Below are positions 36,049-48,800 of a stretch of DNA of 64,000 bases, in pieces. The position numbers were made by a program, and so were the translations under genes. Source of the DNA: Massariosphaeria phaeospora. Taxonomy: Eukaryota; Ascomycota; Dothideomycetes; Pleosporales. The notes below the pieces were generated by a model that saw only the letters and a list, made by a program, of their open reading frames with translations, did not search any database and was not told where the DNA came from. The first letter of the stretch is position 1. Each line of letters starts with the position of its first letter. The DNA is taken from assembly GCA_011032825.1 (NCBI GenBank), contig JAADJZ010000008.1, forward strand, positions 558,001 to 622,000. Direction: 5' to 3'.

Positions 36049-36696
36049 CTAAATCTCATCGAGGATGCTGGCCAAGGGCCCGAATATCGAATCAGCCCCG
36101 ACAGCTGAGACAGCAAACCCGACACTCAACCACTGTAGGACAATCCAGTACCTCCCCGGAACGTACTGCACCGCTGGGCTGCTAGCGATCTTGAGCGCCG
36201 CGAAGACAAACAGCATCACGACCCCCTGGACAGTCGAACCCAGTATCGCGCACCCCATTACCCCGAAGGCTATAATGCGTGCTGTGGGAGATCTGCAGGT
36301 GAGCATATAAAGCAGCTGAGCCTCGAGCGCGAGGAAGAGGAAGAAGACGGCGAAGGCGAGACCGCCGATGTGGAAGACGTTGCGCTGAAGGCTGTGTGCG
36401 GTTCTGATTCCGTCGACAATATCGGGGTGCAAAGCGGCCAGGTGAATGGGGTCTGCCTCGGAGAATTTACCGCAGGAGAGGGTTTCGGTGGTGTTGATGC
36501 AGAGGGCGAAGGGTCCGACTCGAACGTCCGCGTTAGGGTAGCTGATTCTCAGCGCGTAGATGTTGGCGATAGCAGGTGGGTCCTTGTTCGTAGGGGGGAT
36601 GCAGCTACAGATCATGAGGATGGTGCATGCTAGACTGGCGCAAAGGAAACAACATGAGAGTATGGTGGAGTGTATACGCGAGCGGGAGATGGCCAT
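36049..36696 (-). CDS. Fig1-like four-helix membrane protein
   Basis: Intronless 215-residue integral membrane protein with four predicted helices: about 12-32 (ILSCCFLCASLACTILMIC), 107-127 (VFHIGGLAFAVFFLFLALEA), 143-168 (IIAFGVMGCAILGSTVQGVVM) and 183-203. The loop between helices 1 and 2 holds the pattern VRVGPFALCINTTETLSCG, resembling the G-x-x-(G/A)-x-C motif and paired Cys of fungal Fig1 proteins. In yeast Fig1 controls Ca2+ influx and membrane fusion in mating; filamentous Fig1-like proteins act in development. Two NxT/S sites in the loop suit glycosylation. A claudin/Sur7-like assignment is the alternative. A TATA box lies 95 nt upstream. Confidence 0.65.
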   Translation of the reverse strand: MAISRSRIHSTILSCCFLCASLACTILMICSCIPPTNKDPPAIANIYALRISYPNADVRVGPFALCINTTETLSCGKFSEADPIHLAALHPDIVDGIRTAHSLQRNVFHIGGLAFAVFFLFLALEAQLLYMLTCRSPTARIIAFGVMGCAILGSTVQGVVMLFVFAALKIASSPAVQYVPGRYWIVLQWLSVGFAVSAVGADSIFGPLASILDEI

Positions 36697-36789
36697 GCCG
36701 GGACTGCGATATTGGACTGTTGGTGTTCGGATTGCTTGAAGTGCGTACTGCTACAAGTTTACATTGCTGGAAACTCATTCCTGGCGGGG

Positions 36790-36796
36790 TTTTATA
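36790..36796 (-). promoter_or_regulatory. TATA box of the Fig1-like gene
   Basis: TATAAAA on the minus strand, about 94 nt before the ATG at 36696. Confidence 0.5.
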
Positions 36797-37050
36797 TTGC
36801 CAGGAGTTTGGTGTGTTGGGTGCACTCTTTGTTGGAGGTTCGATCTTCATGTAGTTTGACGGTCAAAAGTTTGGTCGATTAGAAGTTTGCATTTCCCGAG
36901 TGTTTGATCTGTTGGATATACTGCCTGCTTGAGTGCGGAGGGTAAGATGATCCTGTTCATATTGGATGGCCTCTTGTTTCTGTAGAAGGTCTTGTATAAG
37001 AAGGCTGAGGAATCCTTAATTGCATTTGGATGCATGTATGATGCTACGGG

Positions 37051-37692
37051 TTAGATGTATGTATTTGGTGGCTTAGATGGTTTCCTCGTATAGCGCTGTG
37101 CGGGCGAAGAGCCAAACGCTGCGCGGGCATGTGGCCGTTGGCTCGTATATGTGTCAGTGAAGGCCTGCCTCCTATTACCGCCACCAGGCATATTGCTAAA
37201 CATCAATCTCTGTTCCAAGTCTTGGAGCAAGGCGTCGATGACAAACCCGGTCTCGTTCCTGACCTCAACGAACTTTGCTGCGATTACCTCAGGCCGAGCA
37301 TGCAACCTCAAACCCCCCTCCAGACTGAGATCTTTGCCAGAATCTAGAACCATCCGAAGACCCCGTAGAGAGGTACGGAGCATATCCTTGTGTAATATCC
37401 TGCCATCCTCCCTGATGCCTCTCGCCTTGAGCTCTTCGGTGAAGGCGTTCCGTAGTCGCCTCCTCACCCAGCTCCTGACCACGCTCGATTTCGACAGTGT
37501 TGCGGCGGTGGTTATGTGCCACCAAAGGCCTTCCTCTTTGCGGTGTTTGTGGGCTCGCCTGCGTGCTTCGTGCAGTGGATGTTGGGGATCGCTGAAGATG
37601 TGATTGATAATGAAGCTCTTGTACTCTGTGCTGTAGCTGCAGTTGAACGTCTTGAGCTGCTGCCTCACCAGAGTCGCGTGGATGGAGTTCAT
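37051..37692 (-). CDS. Unknown basic protein, possibly LYR-like
   Basis: Intronless 213-residue frame, strongly basic (about 20% Arg/Lys). I do not recognise the family with confidence. The N-terminus, LVRQQLKTF followed about 20 residues later by FIINHIF, vaguely resembles a degenerate LYR motif of small mitochondrial assembly factors. The middle has amphipathic helices (VVRSWVRRRLRNAFTEELKARG, LRGLRMVLDSG) and the tail is disordered. The start was taken at MNSIHATLV. The frame remains open upstream for about 23 codons without a Met before a TGA. It lies 303 bp from the divergent eIF1A gene and probably shares its promoter. An overlapping 171-codon frame (37289-37804) is less gene-like. Confidence 0.6.
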   Translation of the reverse strand: MNSIHATLVRQQLKTFNCSYSTEYKSFIINHIFSDPQHPLHEARRRAHKHRKEEGLWWHITTAATLSKSSVVRSWVRRRLRNAFTEELKARGIREDGRILHKDMLRTSLRGLRMVLDSGKDLSLEGGLRLHARPEVIAAKFVEVRNETGFVIDALLQDLEQRLMFSNMPGGGNRRQAFTDTYTSQRPHARAAFGSSPAQRYTRKPSKPPNTYI

Positions 37693-37995
37693 GATCCCGT
37701 TGACACTCGGTGAATCGTGCAGTCGGATGGTCGCCGCGGTGCTGTTCAGATGTGCTTTTCACCACGGTGCAGGATCTGGCAACCCGAGGTCTCAGAGAAG
37801 CCATGTAACGCTAGTCCGGTTGCAGACAGGGCTGGGCTTTAGCGAGAACTCTCAGTGGCCCCTCCACGGCGTGACTCGGACAATCACTTTGCACCAAACC
37901 CCCCCGCCACTGCAAAACTCTCCACCGCGCCCAGCGCCTCCCAGAAACCACCGCCGCACCCACTACAACCAAAACTTCCAGAGCAACCCGTCGCT

Positions 37996-38686
37996 ATGCC
38001 GAAGAATAAGGGAAAGTACGTTATCCCCGCCGTTGGACAGCCCCGCTACCCCGCGACTGGCCACCCCAACGCCCTGAACGCAGCAACGGAGGACTGACAA
38101 GCGCAACAGAGGTGGTAAGAATCGACGTAGGGGAAAGAACGAGAACGACAACGAGAAGCGCGAGTTGACCTTCAAGGAGGAGGGTCAAGAATATGCGCAG
38201 GTCGTCAAGATGTTGGGTAACGGCCGCCTCGAGGTAAGCCGCGCACAAGTCTCGCTGAGCAAACCATAGTTCATAAAACTGACCCGTAACTCCAGGCTAT
38301 GTGCTTCGACGGCGCTAAGCGTCTGGCCCACATCAGAGGAAAGCTGCGGAAGAAGGTGTGGATCAACCAGGGCGTAAGTTGTGCACCACACACTACCTAC
38401 TCGTAACGGCATTCGCTAACTCTACCCGACACAGGACATCATTCTACTCAGTCTCCGAGACTACCAAGACGAGAAGGCGGATGTCATACTGAAGTACACC
38501 GCCGACGAAGCCCGATCGCTGAAAGCCTACGGAGAATTGCCCGAAAACGCTAAGATCAACGAAACCGACACCTACGAGCACGAACAAGAGGGCATCGGCT
38601 TCGAGTTCGACGAGGACAGATCTGAGAGCGAGGACGAGGAGGACGATGTCAAGGGCAAGAAGGAGATTGACATCGACGATATTTAA
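37996..38686 (+). CDS. TIF11: Translation initiation factor eIF1A
   Basis: Predicted 157 residues. Exons are 37996-38015, 38110-38233, 38296-38373 and 38435-38686. Exon 1 encodes only MPKNKGK. eIF1A binds the 40S A site, promotes scanning and start-codon selection, and recruits eIF5B. The basic N-terminal tail ([21 protein letters not shown]), the OB-fold core ([58 protein letters not shown]) and the acidic C-terminal tail ending DIDDI (eIF5B contact) are all present and of normal length. Short early exons with GTACGT/GTAAGC/GTAAGT donors are typical of highly expressed fungal translation genes. Confidence 0.98.
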
Positions 38687-38942
38687 GGGGTTGAGGGTAT
38701 CCGCCATGCTGTCTCAGTCTTCAGCTTCTCTGCTGTGCTGCGCTGCGCTGACAATATTACTATGCGAGGACTGGGGCGGCTCAAATGCGCACCGTCGAGT
38801 GGCGGGCGGACGGTTTGTTGCTTCTTCGTGTGCGGTCTCCTTCCGTTTGCATCCCTTGAGGTCGAAGGTAACGCTTTACCCAGCTTGACAATCGAGACCA
38901 ATATATGCGTTACATTTTGATTTGATCTTTCCGTATCACTGT

Positions 38943-41809
38943 CTACAGTGACGGTAGTCCCACCGCCTCAAAGACGCTACGGTTGAAAAATCTGTGTATC
39001 TGCCTTCCCACATCCGTCCCGATCAACTTGAACAGTTCTTTCTCCTCCATATTGGCCAGTTCCAATATATTTTTCACCTCCAACGTCAGTGTCGTCAATA
39101 CCTTCTCATTTACACCAGGTATTGTGCGCAACATGTCCTGTGTCACTTGATTGAAGCTGCGCATCTCGTCCCCCTGCATGTTCGGATCCAAACCAATCTG
39201 CACTGCCTTCATCGGATCCGGCTCCTCCTGCTGCTTCTTCAACTCGTTGAAGATCTCCGCCGTCTGATACGGCGAAGACGACCATATAATCTTCAACCGC
39301 GGAAACGCGAGCGTCAACATCACGATCTTAGCCTGCAGATCCGGAGCCACAGCCAGGCCAGCCGCAGTCGTCGGCGCGGACATATCCGAGAACGGCTCCA
39401 AAGTGAAGGACTTGTTCTGCTCGAACTCAATGAGCAGCATCGGCGACTTGTAGTGCTCCATCATGGACTCGACCTGGTTGAACAGCCGGCCGTTGGCAAA
39501 GGAGCCGATGAGATCGCGGACCGACTTGCGCTCGATGCAGATCTGCGGCGTGATGACGTAGTCGCCCACTGTGAGCATGCAGGGCACGACAACGATGCTG
39601 CGGCCGTGGAGCAGAGACGGGAGACTGGAGCGGAACTCGCGCACATCGACGACCACGCGCGGGGGTTGCGCCGTCGCGGCCAGCCGGCCGCCGCCTGCTA
39701 TGCGCGTGTTGATTGTGCGCAGGAAGGTTTCTTGCGGGTCCAGATTCGACGAGTTGATGGTCAGTGCCATGTTCCCTCGTTCGCGGATGAGGCGCGTGAA
39801 AGCGTCTTTTTCGCGGCGCACGGTGGAGAGGTAGCGCTGCTCCTCGACGCTACCACCGTAGTACATGAAGAACACTTTGACCGTTCGGTCGGTGTGGGAC
39901 GAGCGGTACACTTCTATTCTGCGGATGAAGGCCGCGTCTGGCTCGTACATGACCACGTAGCGTGGCTTTGTTTCTTCGAGGACGTGTTCGTCCATGTCGC
40001 CTTCGTAAGGGTGGATGACGATCAGATCGTTCATGTCGAAGAGGTTGTAGTAGTCTTCCATGTTGTCGAGGGGGTCTATCCCAATCTCCGCTTTTTGCAT
40101 CGCTTCGACATCGGTGGGTTGGAGTTCGGCCATTAGGCTGGCAATGTGTGCATCGCGATCACCAGCTGTGCGTACTGCGCCAATATCTGAACGAGATGGA
40201 CCGGTCCCTCCCGCTGCACCTCCTCGCATTCTCCGTCTTTTGTTCGGTGGTGCCTTGCCCCCTTTTCCGCTTTGTACTCGATGGTCGGTACTCCCATTGA
40301 TAGCTTTTTGGTTCTCGGAGAACAGCGCGGAACTGACTTTGGAGAAGTCGCGTTTCCAGGCGAGATAGTTGCGCAACTTTCGGCGCATCATGAACTTTGC
40401 AGATGGTTCGTCTTCATCTTCATCATCGTTGACAGAATCTCCCTCAAGCTTCACGTGCATAGTCTGTAAGAACTCTCGTAGCTGTCGACATGTGCCTTGG
40501 TCGCCGCACATTATCAATATCGAGCCATTCGAGGTATCCTGGGGTGTTGGGTTGAAGTAGGCATCCTGTTCGATTTCTTGGAGAATCTCGGCGAGCTGCC
40601 TCCATTTGGGAAGTTCTTCGAGGACAGGCTGTAGACCATCCGGTACTACATTTGGATCCGCAAGATCAGCAGTAGATACCTTTCCAGTGTATACTCTCCG
40701 CTTTGCAGTACTGAAGATGATATCAGCAGCATCGAGGAACAGCCAGGGAGACTGATTTTGTTTCGTAGAACCAGGTGGCGGCTGAGAGGCTGCCAGAACG
40801 GTATCTAGATACTTGTTGAAATTGATCGCATCGTAAGTGAGGAGAGCATGTAAAATGGTCCGAAGAAGAGTGAGGTCTCGAACGACTTGACGCGTCTTGA
40901 AGGTAGTCCGATGCCAAACTGGATCCAATTGGCGCCTGATGATGGTATCAAAGTTTCTATGAAGCGCGCTGTCGAGCGTCCAGTCCTCCATCTCAATCCC
41001 GCTATTACTCTTCCTCAATTCGCTGATGCTGGCCTCTACACATTCCAACACAGCGTTCTGGATGTCCCGCATCGTCTCGGTCATTGGCACTTCCAGCTCT
41101 ATGACTTCAGCCTTCTTCCGCCCTTCTAACGATTTGGCTACTGTGAGATGGAAGCGAGGATAGAGCGCAGGTTTCTGGATGAAGAGGTTCTTCATCATGT
41201 TCGTCAACGGGGAAAAGCCAGTCGTGAAGGGCTCCGGAGTGTCTGAGAAAGCCTTTAGAAAGCCTGCCTTATTCTTCTGCCGGTATATGCGCAAGATGAA
41301 AGCCTCGAGTGACGTTGCCACGACCTTCTCAGCGTGTAGCACCACCACCCCAGTGACCGTCTCCGGGTTCAGCAGTCCTGACAGAAAATCGACGATAAGA
41401 ATGCGCGACGTTATGCTGAAAAGTCCGCCTTGGGCGTACATCTTCTCGCGCGTCCCCACGGTCATCAGGTCGGTATTGACCAGACTCAGCCCGCGGGCCT
41501 TCGGCGCCATACTGACAGCGGCATGTTCTGCCAGTGCCTCGCCGATCCACACATTCTCGCGCTTATCGGCTCCCACAAGTAGGACCAGGTTGTTTCCGGC
41601 GGCATCGTACGAATGGAGAAGGTTGGTGACTATGCGCAGGAGGCCGAGCCCGCGGGCGAGCAGGACGAGCTCATCTTCTTCGCGCAGTTCCTTAAAGAGG
41701 TCCTGCTGGAATTCCTGACGTCATGAGCTTTGGCTATCAAGAGAGAAGGAGGACGCGCACTCACGAGAGGAAGAGATAGCTTCAACGGGGCATTCTCATC
41801 GCTGGGCAT
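38943..41809 (-). CDS. RAD1: DNA repair endonuclease XPF/Rad1
   Basis: Predicted 938-residue catalytic subunit of the XPF-ERCC1 (Rad1-Rad10) structure-specific nuclease, which cuts 5' of lesions in nucleotide excision repair and also serves crosslink repair and single-strand annealing. Exons are 41809-41765 and 41714-38943, with a 50-nt intron. Order: an inactive SF2 helicase-like N-terminal half (EFQQDLFKELREEDELVLLARGLG and onward to about 650); ERCC4 nuclease about 695-840, with the signature VGDYVITPQICIERKSVRDL, i.e. GDX(n)ERKX3D; tandem helix-hairpin-helix about 870-930 (LRTIPGVNEKVL) for ERCC1 pairing. The start MPSDENAPLKLSLPL was chosen because family members begin just before this motif; the frame is open upstream. 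It is convergent with eIF1A. Confidence 0.97.
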
Positions 41810-44025
41810 TGGGTCGAACTGAGGATGGTTGGCGATGATGTGGGGTGGGTGAGACGTGCTGGGGTTCGCGTCTCGCTTGACTGACGCGCACGCGGTCTCC
41901 TGCATTCACCAACACCTCTTTCGCGGGCATTCACCCGCCCGTCAGACCACCATTTCATCCCAAGTCTGGGCAGCACTACCTGTATAACATCACACTAGAT
42001 CAGCCTCTGTCGCTATATCGGATGTCTTCTTTGAAAGAGCAGGACAAGCCTTGGAATGCCGCTGTTGTTGGCTTTCACCAGTATGCACCGATATCAGAAC
42101 GCTCATCCATCAAGCAGTAACAAACTTTGCCACTATCCTGATGCTGGTGGCTGATATTCTCCCTATAGCCACCTATATATTAATATCGGTTGTGCCTAGG
42201 TCACGAGCAAAAAACGGGCTCAAGCTAGGCAGCCGATCTCACTGCCGGAGCGGCACCCTCCGCACTGCCTCTTCCCTTCATGTCCCCGTAGAGAGGCCCT
42301 CGCTTTACGACACTTTAGTTGCTTTTCTACACACGGTCTTAGCTTTGATCCCTCCGTTGCTTCGTGTAGTTGCCGTTGTTTCCGGTCCGTTTCACGTTTC
42401 GACGATAGCGAACCCCACATCTCCGGTCCGGGCTTTACTTCTCACCTACAACCCGCAACATTTTGGGGACGCTCTCGTATATGTTTTCCAGAAATCTGCA
42501 GTCCTAACGCAATGTTATCTCTTGCGAGGCTTCCGTTCATGAGGAGACGGGCACATGGAAACGTTTTCTATTCTTCCGTCCACCGTACTTCGAACGAGTT
42601 AGCCCAACCAGATGAATGGCGGAGAGCAGCATATACTCGGCCAAGGTCTAGCAATATAGTTGACTCTACTTACTTTGTCCTGTCGTTTCTCGTTGTGTTC
42701 TCTGTGTTTTATCTGGCGCATCATGTCTTTTCGCTCTACATTGCTCGTCGCAGCAACGCTCGAACTTGTTGTTGTTGTTGCCCTTCTGACGATGAAAGGG
42801 GTAACGAGGCTTGAGTGTTTGTTCGCCTTGTTCGCCACACACTTGTATTGCAGCTGACCATGTTACAGTATTCTGCTTAATGAGGGCAGTCCGAATGTCG
42901 GCAATACTTGAGTTTTCTGGTCTCAGACATGAGACCATAACCAATTCTTGAGCAAAGGTTTCAACACCTTTTATATCAACAAATTTATAGAGCACATCGT
43001 TCCGAACTGTTTTCGATGCGGATCGTGCTCTGCCTCGTTCTAGGATCCCGACGATGTATGGATGATAATATTCACTTTCTATCTTAGCTAATCATGTCAC
43101 AGACCTAGACACATCACCAACAAAAGGGATGCGCCATGGCCATCCCTCAAAAGTGGGATCGATGAACCGATATGGGAGATTTGGAAAGCGCTTGCAACCT
43201 GTCGAAGGACGACCATCTGTGACCAGTAACACAAACAACGAGTGTAAGCCTGTGCACTTTAAACCTATTAGACGTATACTAACTAACCTTAGCCCACGAT
43301 GAAGATCAAGACCCTGTATTCAAGTTAAAACAAGCTTCCATTAACCGTGTCCGCTTCGCAGGGGCAAAACAACCCCAAACACTCACATCGAAGGGGCGTC
43401 CAGTCAAAACGCGGTGACCATGAACGTCTTGACCGACCCGAACAATCTCATCAAGGGCATCAACACCTCGACAACGATGAACTCAGCTTGCATGGTGTCA
43501 GCAGCAAAGGCCAGGAGTGTGTCGAGAATGCGACGGCGTTATGGGTGACTTGGTTGTCGGTGCGAATGCACAGTGTTAGAACATGGTCAAGGGCATATCA
43601 TACTTTGTCGCGCGATACGGACCTGGGGCAGGGAGGGTTCTGGTGCGCTGCTGGTGATGTTCTATGGTGGCCAGGTATGTGTCACCCCGTGCTTTGAGCT
43701 TGCATATGATTTCATGCTTACGGACGCCAGATTACATGTACAGCATTGGATTGTCAACAGACGCGAGCTAAGAATTTCACACGAGCTTCCTCTACGCTGG
43801 AGAGTAGACTAAGTACGAGCTACATTTGATCAAGACAGGGGGAGGAGGTTATCTCGACGGAAGATCAAATCAGAACGAGAAGATAGTTTAATTACCTGGT
43901 TATACATCTTCTGAATTTCGTGTGAGCGTTGAGACTCATGTAGCGACATGCAATAGCACTCACGTTTAAATATACACCAAGTGAAGAGAAACCCATAATA
44001 CACAGAGGCGAACAAACCAGTTTGG
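41810..44025. other. 2.2 kb intergenic, no supported gene
   Basis: Promoter of RAD1 and 3' flank of CBP4. At 43380-43520 an open stretch reading MNVLTDPNNLIKGINTSTT looks mildly protein-like but stops after about 42 codons and cannot be extended by splicing in a convincing way; see findings. A GTT run at 42770-42781 is a minor microsatellite. Confidence 0.45.
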
Positions 44026-44569
44026 TTAATTTGCGCTTGACCTAACCTCCGCCTGCCGCCTCGCCGCCTCAGCGGCTACAGCATCGCGCTCATCTCTTCT
44101 CGCCTGTGCAGCAACCTCAGCGCGCTTCAGCTCCGCCTCCTTCTGCACCGTCCAAACTAGTCTCGTCAGCAAACAGCCCATGATGGCAAGGGCGCATAAA
44201 ACATACTAGGCTTGTCCGATTTGGAATCCTCCCTCAACTGGCGGACGAAAACATCAAACTCTTGCTGCCGCGATTCCCGGGTTGCGAGAGCGCGCTTTTG
44301 GAGGTCGGGGTTGTATCTCTGGGTTGTGGTTAGAGACTCGTCCCGGGGCTGCGCGTGCGTGGCAAGCGGGTCTTGTACGCGGCAGAGGATGGGAAATAGT
44401 GTTTACCTTGAAGATTTCTTCTTCGGTCGGCGTCACCCAGATAATCAGAGCTGGGCCGCCTATGCACAGCACTGCGCCACTTTGGGACGGTTAGAATGGC
44501 TGGTCCTGTGAGTGGGGGGGGAGACACGTGCGATGAGACTGCTTTGATCCACGTTCTAGCAGAAGGCAT
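44026..44569 (-). CDS. CBP4: Cytochrome bc1 assembly factor Cbp4
   Basis: Predicted 119-residue mitochondrial inner-membrane protein, needed for cytochrome b handling (Cbp3-Cbp6-Cbp4 intermediate) in complex III assembly. Exons are 44569-44526, 44479-44407, 44318-44207 and 44156-44026. Blocks matching Cbp4 are [11 protein letters not shown], then [25 protein letters not shown] (single transmembrane helix plus signature), [35 protein letters not shown] and an Arg/Glu/Ala-rich coiled coil. The first splice is the least certain: I used donor GTCTCC and acceptor CAAAG, which restores the GAVLCIGG motif. An alternative acceptor (GCAG, 6 nt later) does not keep frame with the nearest donors. The gene is easily missed because it is short and split into four exons. 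Confidence 0.88.
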
Positions 44570-45828
44570 GATGGAGCGTATATGTCGATGTTTTCGACGT
44601 CAGGTATGTGAAGGCGATGGGGCTCAGCTAGATCGGTAATTGGGTGTGGCGGTGATTCGAGATGGTGGTGATGGCGACTAGTTTGGATGATGAGGTCGGA
44701 GGAGGATGATAGCGTCCAGCCACAATGTGGCGCACGCATCTAAGTCTACCCTAGCTCTTGGCGGTAAGCTGCAATCTCATTCGTGCTCACACGGGACGAC
44801 ACTTCCCGCGTGCTGTGGCACTGTGACAAGACTCCCAGGGACACTGGATCTCTTCAAACGATGATGAAGCTATACGGGGTTCGACATGCCGAGCACCAGG
44901 AGTTGCGAAGATGATATCTGTCAAGAACAGCATGATCAGCATCGCCTCTGACTCTGTTCGTGCAGAAGGGTTGATGCGAGCACCCAGATAGCTGAAACCA
45001 GCCCTATTCATGACGGCTTTACTCGCACACAGGGTTGACACAGTCGACTCGCACTCTTCACACATTTCCACATTTACACGCTCCCTTCCTCTTCCGATTT
45101 GCTTCTGTACGAGTAAACCTATCTACAGACTAACGGTGGTACTTGGATGAACCCTTTGCGTTCAACCTGTGAGATCCAATAGCATCCTCGTTGTCCACCC
45201 AGCTGTGCTCCGTCGTTGAAACAGGACCCTCCGCAGTTTCAAGAAAACCCGGGAGCTCTTGGCCCGGTGAATCAGAAGCCGCCATCGACAGGACCGCAGC
45301 TATCTAGAGGTCGTGCCAATTGCGTGTGTCGGAGTCCAGCCCAATCCCGTCTTCGCCGCCTCCTCCAAATTCATCCCCACCACACTGCTGCAGGCCAGCC
45401 GTGCCGCAGATTTTGCTCGTCAATCGGCGGGCGACGGGTCCTGGGTCCTTGGCAGGGGAATAGATAGGTAGGTCAAGCCCCAAAACCCGGAAGCACCCCT
45501 CCGCCTCGTCACCGGCGCATGCTCAGTGCTCCAGGAATCACAGCTTGCATCCACACCTCCGCCTGCTCTGAGCGGCACGTCCAAGCTTCCCCTCCACTAT
45601 ATCCGCGACGGCGTCGTTGACAGCTGGACTCGACCTGCGCCCGTTTGACTCTGCAAGCCGGCCGTTTTATGGCTCGTCCCGCGCTCTCAAAGCCTTGAAG
45701 ACGTCGCTTGCGCTCGTTGCTGCCTGCAGAAGTCAGAAAGTCACCGGCCCACGCGCAGCCTCGCGCACGCTTCCCACCATATCCAGCGCCACGATCGGCA
45801 TTGCGCGACCCACCAGGGCCTAGGCGCC
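44570..45828. other. Divergent intergenic region between CBP4 and the Skt5-type gene
   Basis: 1.26 kb between divergent genes. The half near the Skt5-type start (45480-45828) is GC- and pyrimidine-rich, as in a long leader. No coding pattern; frames up to 94 codons are not supported. Confidence 0.5.
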
Positions 45829-48800
45829 ATGGCCTATCAGCAGCAACACAGCAACCAGCAACAGCAGCGACAGCAGTACCTAAGCGACGGCTATGGCTAT
45901 GATCAGGGCCAGGGCCAGTACGACCAACCCCCCAACGGCCGCCACGACCAGCCGCAGGGCAACGGATGGGGAGACGGGCAGCCTGAGAGGGCCGGGCAGA
46001 TGAGACAGCCTCCTCCACAAGGTCGAGCACCTCCACCACGGGACCAGTACGGACAAGCCTACGATGAACAGATGTCTCGGCAGCCACAACCACAACCACA
46101 AGGACGCGATCCTAGGGGCAGGCCAATGGGCTCGAACGCGCCGCAGCCGCAGGGAAGAATGCCACACGGCGATGGGCGAGCACGGCCGCCGCAACAGGGC
46201 CAACCGGGGCCGAGACCATCAGGTGCGGCATGCGAACCGCATGCGCCGACACTGTGCTAATTGATCGCAGGGAGAGACCGCGCACTCATACCCCCAAATC
46301 TCGCCAGAAACCCCTCCCAAGACAACCCGTTCCCGACCTTCCCCGCGCAGACCGGAAAACCGCATCCCGATGCCGGCTCTATAGATGGGGCTATGTCCCG
46401 CATGAGTCTCGAGGGCGAGAACGACAGGCAGGGAAGGCCGATGCCTCCCCAGAGCAGAGGCCATGGGGAACCTCGGCCACTCCAGCACAGAGGACCTGCT
46501 CCAGGACGAGGCGCGCAATACAGCAACCCTGATATGCATAGGCAAGACTCGGGCCATTTTGAAGGTCGCCAACAGCCAGTCGGACGAGACCCCAGAGCCA
46601 GACCGATGGGTCCCAACGAAACTCGAAGCTACCCCGACCAGCGCCCTCCGCCGATGAATGTCGAGGGCGCCCGGGGACCGGTGGCTCCGCGACAGTACGA
46701 TCCCACATCCCCTTTGCAGCAAACGGTTGGTCCAAATATGCAGCGGTCCAACACCATGCCACATAACATGTCCGGCCCAGCGAGACCATATGAACCACCA
46801 CGACAACAGTGGACAGAGCCTGCTGCTGTCTCCGGCTACAGCGGCCCTCAATCGCCTACCTTTATCCCACCTCGTCCTTCAACCGCTGGCGGAACTAGAT
46901 CGAATGGCTATCCGCCGCCACAGCAGTTCGTGCAGCGGCCCCCTGTTCCGCAGATGCCGCCTGCCCAGCAGCAGTATCAGCAACAGTATCAGCAGCAACA
47001 GCATCAGCCGCAACATCAGCATCAGTATCGAAACAGAGAATCACATGGGCACGTGGATATCGACAATCTTTATGATGACTACTATGGCGCCAGCCCTGAT
47101 CGACAAAGCAAAGCAGCTTCAATAGAGATGCCCGACTTCGACGCCATTCCGGATACCAGTCACAATCATCGTCGGGGATATTCTATCGAAGACCATTTGT
47201 CTCCAGCTTTGGATCCGTCAGCGCATGGAGCAAACCCTGCATTGGCAGGTGCCGGGGACGCAGCAAGTCGTAGAGACCATTTTCACCAACAGGCGGCGAG
47301 GAGTAGGTCTCAACCAGATCTGCATGGACAGTACTCGCAAGCCAACGGCGTTTACGAAGTGCCCAGTGATGCCCCCCCTCTCCCCATGGCAATTCCAGCT
47401 TATGCCGGCTCTAATGCAATGGCAAATGCTCATCCAGGCAGAGGCCCACCTTCAAGAGGGATGACTATGGATAGCTTGCCATCTCGAGGTCCTGACCAAA
47501 GTTACGGAGCAAGTCAGCCGCAGAATTTTGACCCTAGATACAGGCGACAGCAGCCACCAGTACACAGAGGTTATTCAGGTGAATCTGCTTACTCGGAGCC
47601 TGGCACGAATGCCATGCGTAATGGATCTCCGATGGTTCCAGGCAACCCAGTTCCTCGTCCAGGAACAGCTGCGCCTGCTCCCGGTCGAATGCCCAGTGAT
47701 CCCCTCGGGCGACGACCCGGCACTTCGCATGCACGGCCATCGAATCCAGATGCCCTCCCTGCACATCCCACTCCAGTGCGAGCAGGACTCATGCAACAAG
47801 ACCAACGCGCTGCGCCCCAAGCATCAAGACCACCACCTGTGAGACAGCACAACACAGAACCATCCCCGGTCGGGTATGGGAACCAGCAAGTACCCTCCGC
47901 CTCCGCAGCACCTCAGCGGCGCGTATCTGTACCACATCCTGTAACGCATGACGAAATTAATCGGCTTCGTAATATGTGGAAGACCAATCCCTCCGACAGT
48001 GAATCCGGGTTGAAACTCGCAAAGAAATTAGTGGAGGCTTCGAACGTCCTCGCGGATGAAAACGGAACGGCTGATGCAAGAACCCGCAACAAGAATCGCG
48101 AGAAGTACATATTTGAGGCGCACAAGATTATGAAGAAGCTTGTAGCGGCCGGCTCCGCTGAGGCCATGTTTTATTTCGCGGACTGTTGGGGACAAGGGTT
48201 GCTAGGATTACAGGTGGACATGAAAGAAGCCTTCACCCTGTACCAATCGGCGGCTAAGGCAGGACATCCTGCGAGCGCATATCGAACCGCGGTATGTTGC
48301 GAGATGGGCCACGAGGAGGGTGGTGGAACAAAGAAGGATTATATAAAAGCAGTTCAGTGGTACAAACGAGCCGCGGCTCTGGGAGATACACCTGCTTTGT
48401 ACAAGATGGGCATGATCCTGCTAAAGGGCCTTCTTGGACAGCAGAAGAACCTCGGCGAAGCTATCAATATGCTCAAGCGTGCCGCTGAGCGCGCTGACGA
48501 GCAAAACCCTCATGCGCTGCATGAACTGGGCCTGATATACGAAGCTCAGACTGGCAACGAGAAGCTCATCCGCGACGAGCCTTACGCATTTTCCCTTTTC
48601 AACCAAGCTGCTGATCTTGGCTACAAGTTCTCGCAATTCCGCCTCGGCCAAGCTTACGAGTATGGATTGTTGGGTTGTCAGATCGACGCTAGGTCGAGTA
48701 TTGGTTGGTACACTCGAGCTGCAGCTCAAGAAGAGCATCAAAGCGAGCTTGCTTTGTCCGGCTGGTACCTGACAGGCAGTCAAGGTATCCTCGAGCAGAG

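Noticed and set aside
37289..37804. 171-codon frame overlapping the unknown basic protein
   Set aside because: Same strand but other frame; Arg/His/Gln-rich composition typical of a shadow frame.
38994..40136. 380-codon plus-strand frame
   Set aside because: Exactly antisense to the XPF/RAD1 nuclease and HhH region; His/Arg/Leu-rich mirror of the real gene.
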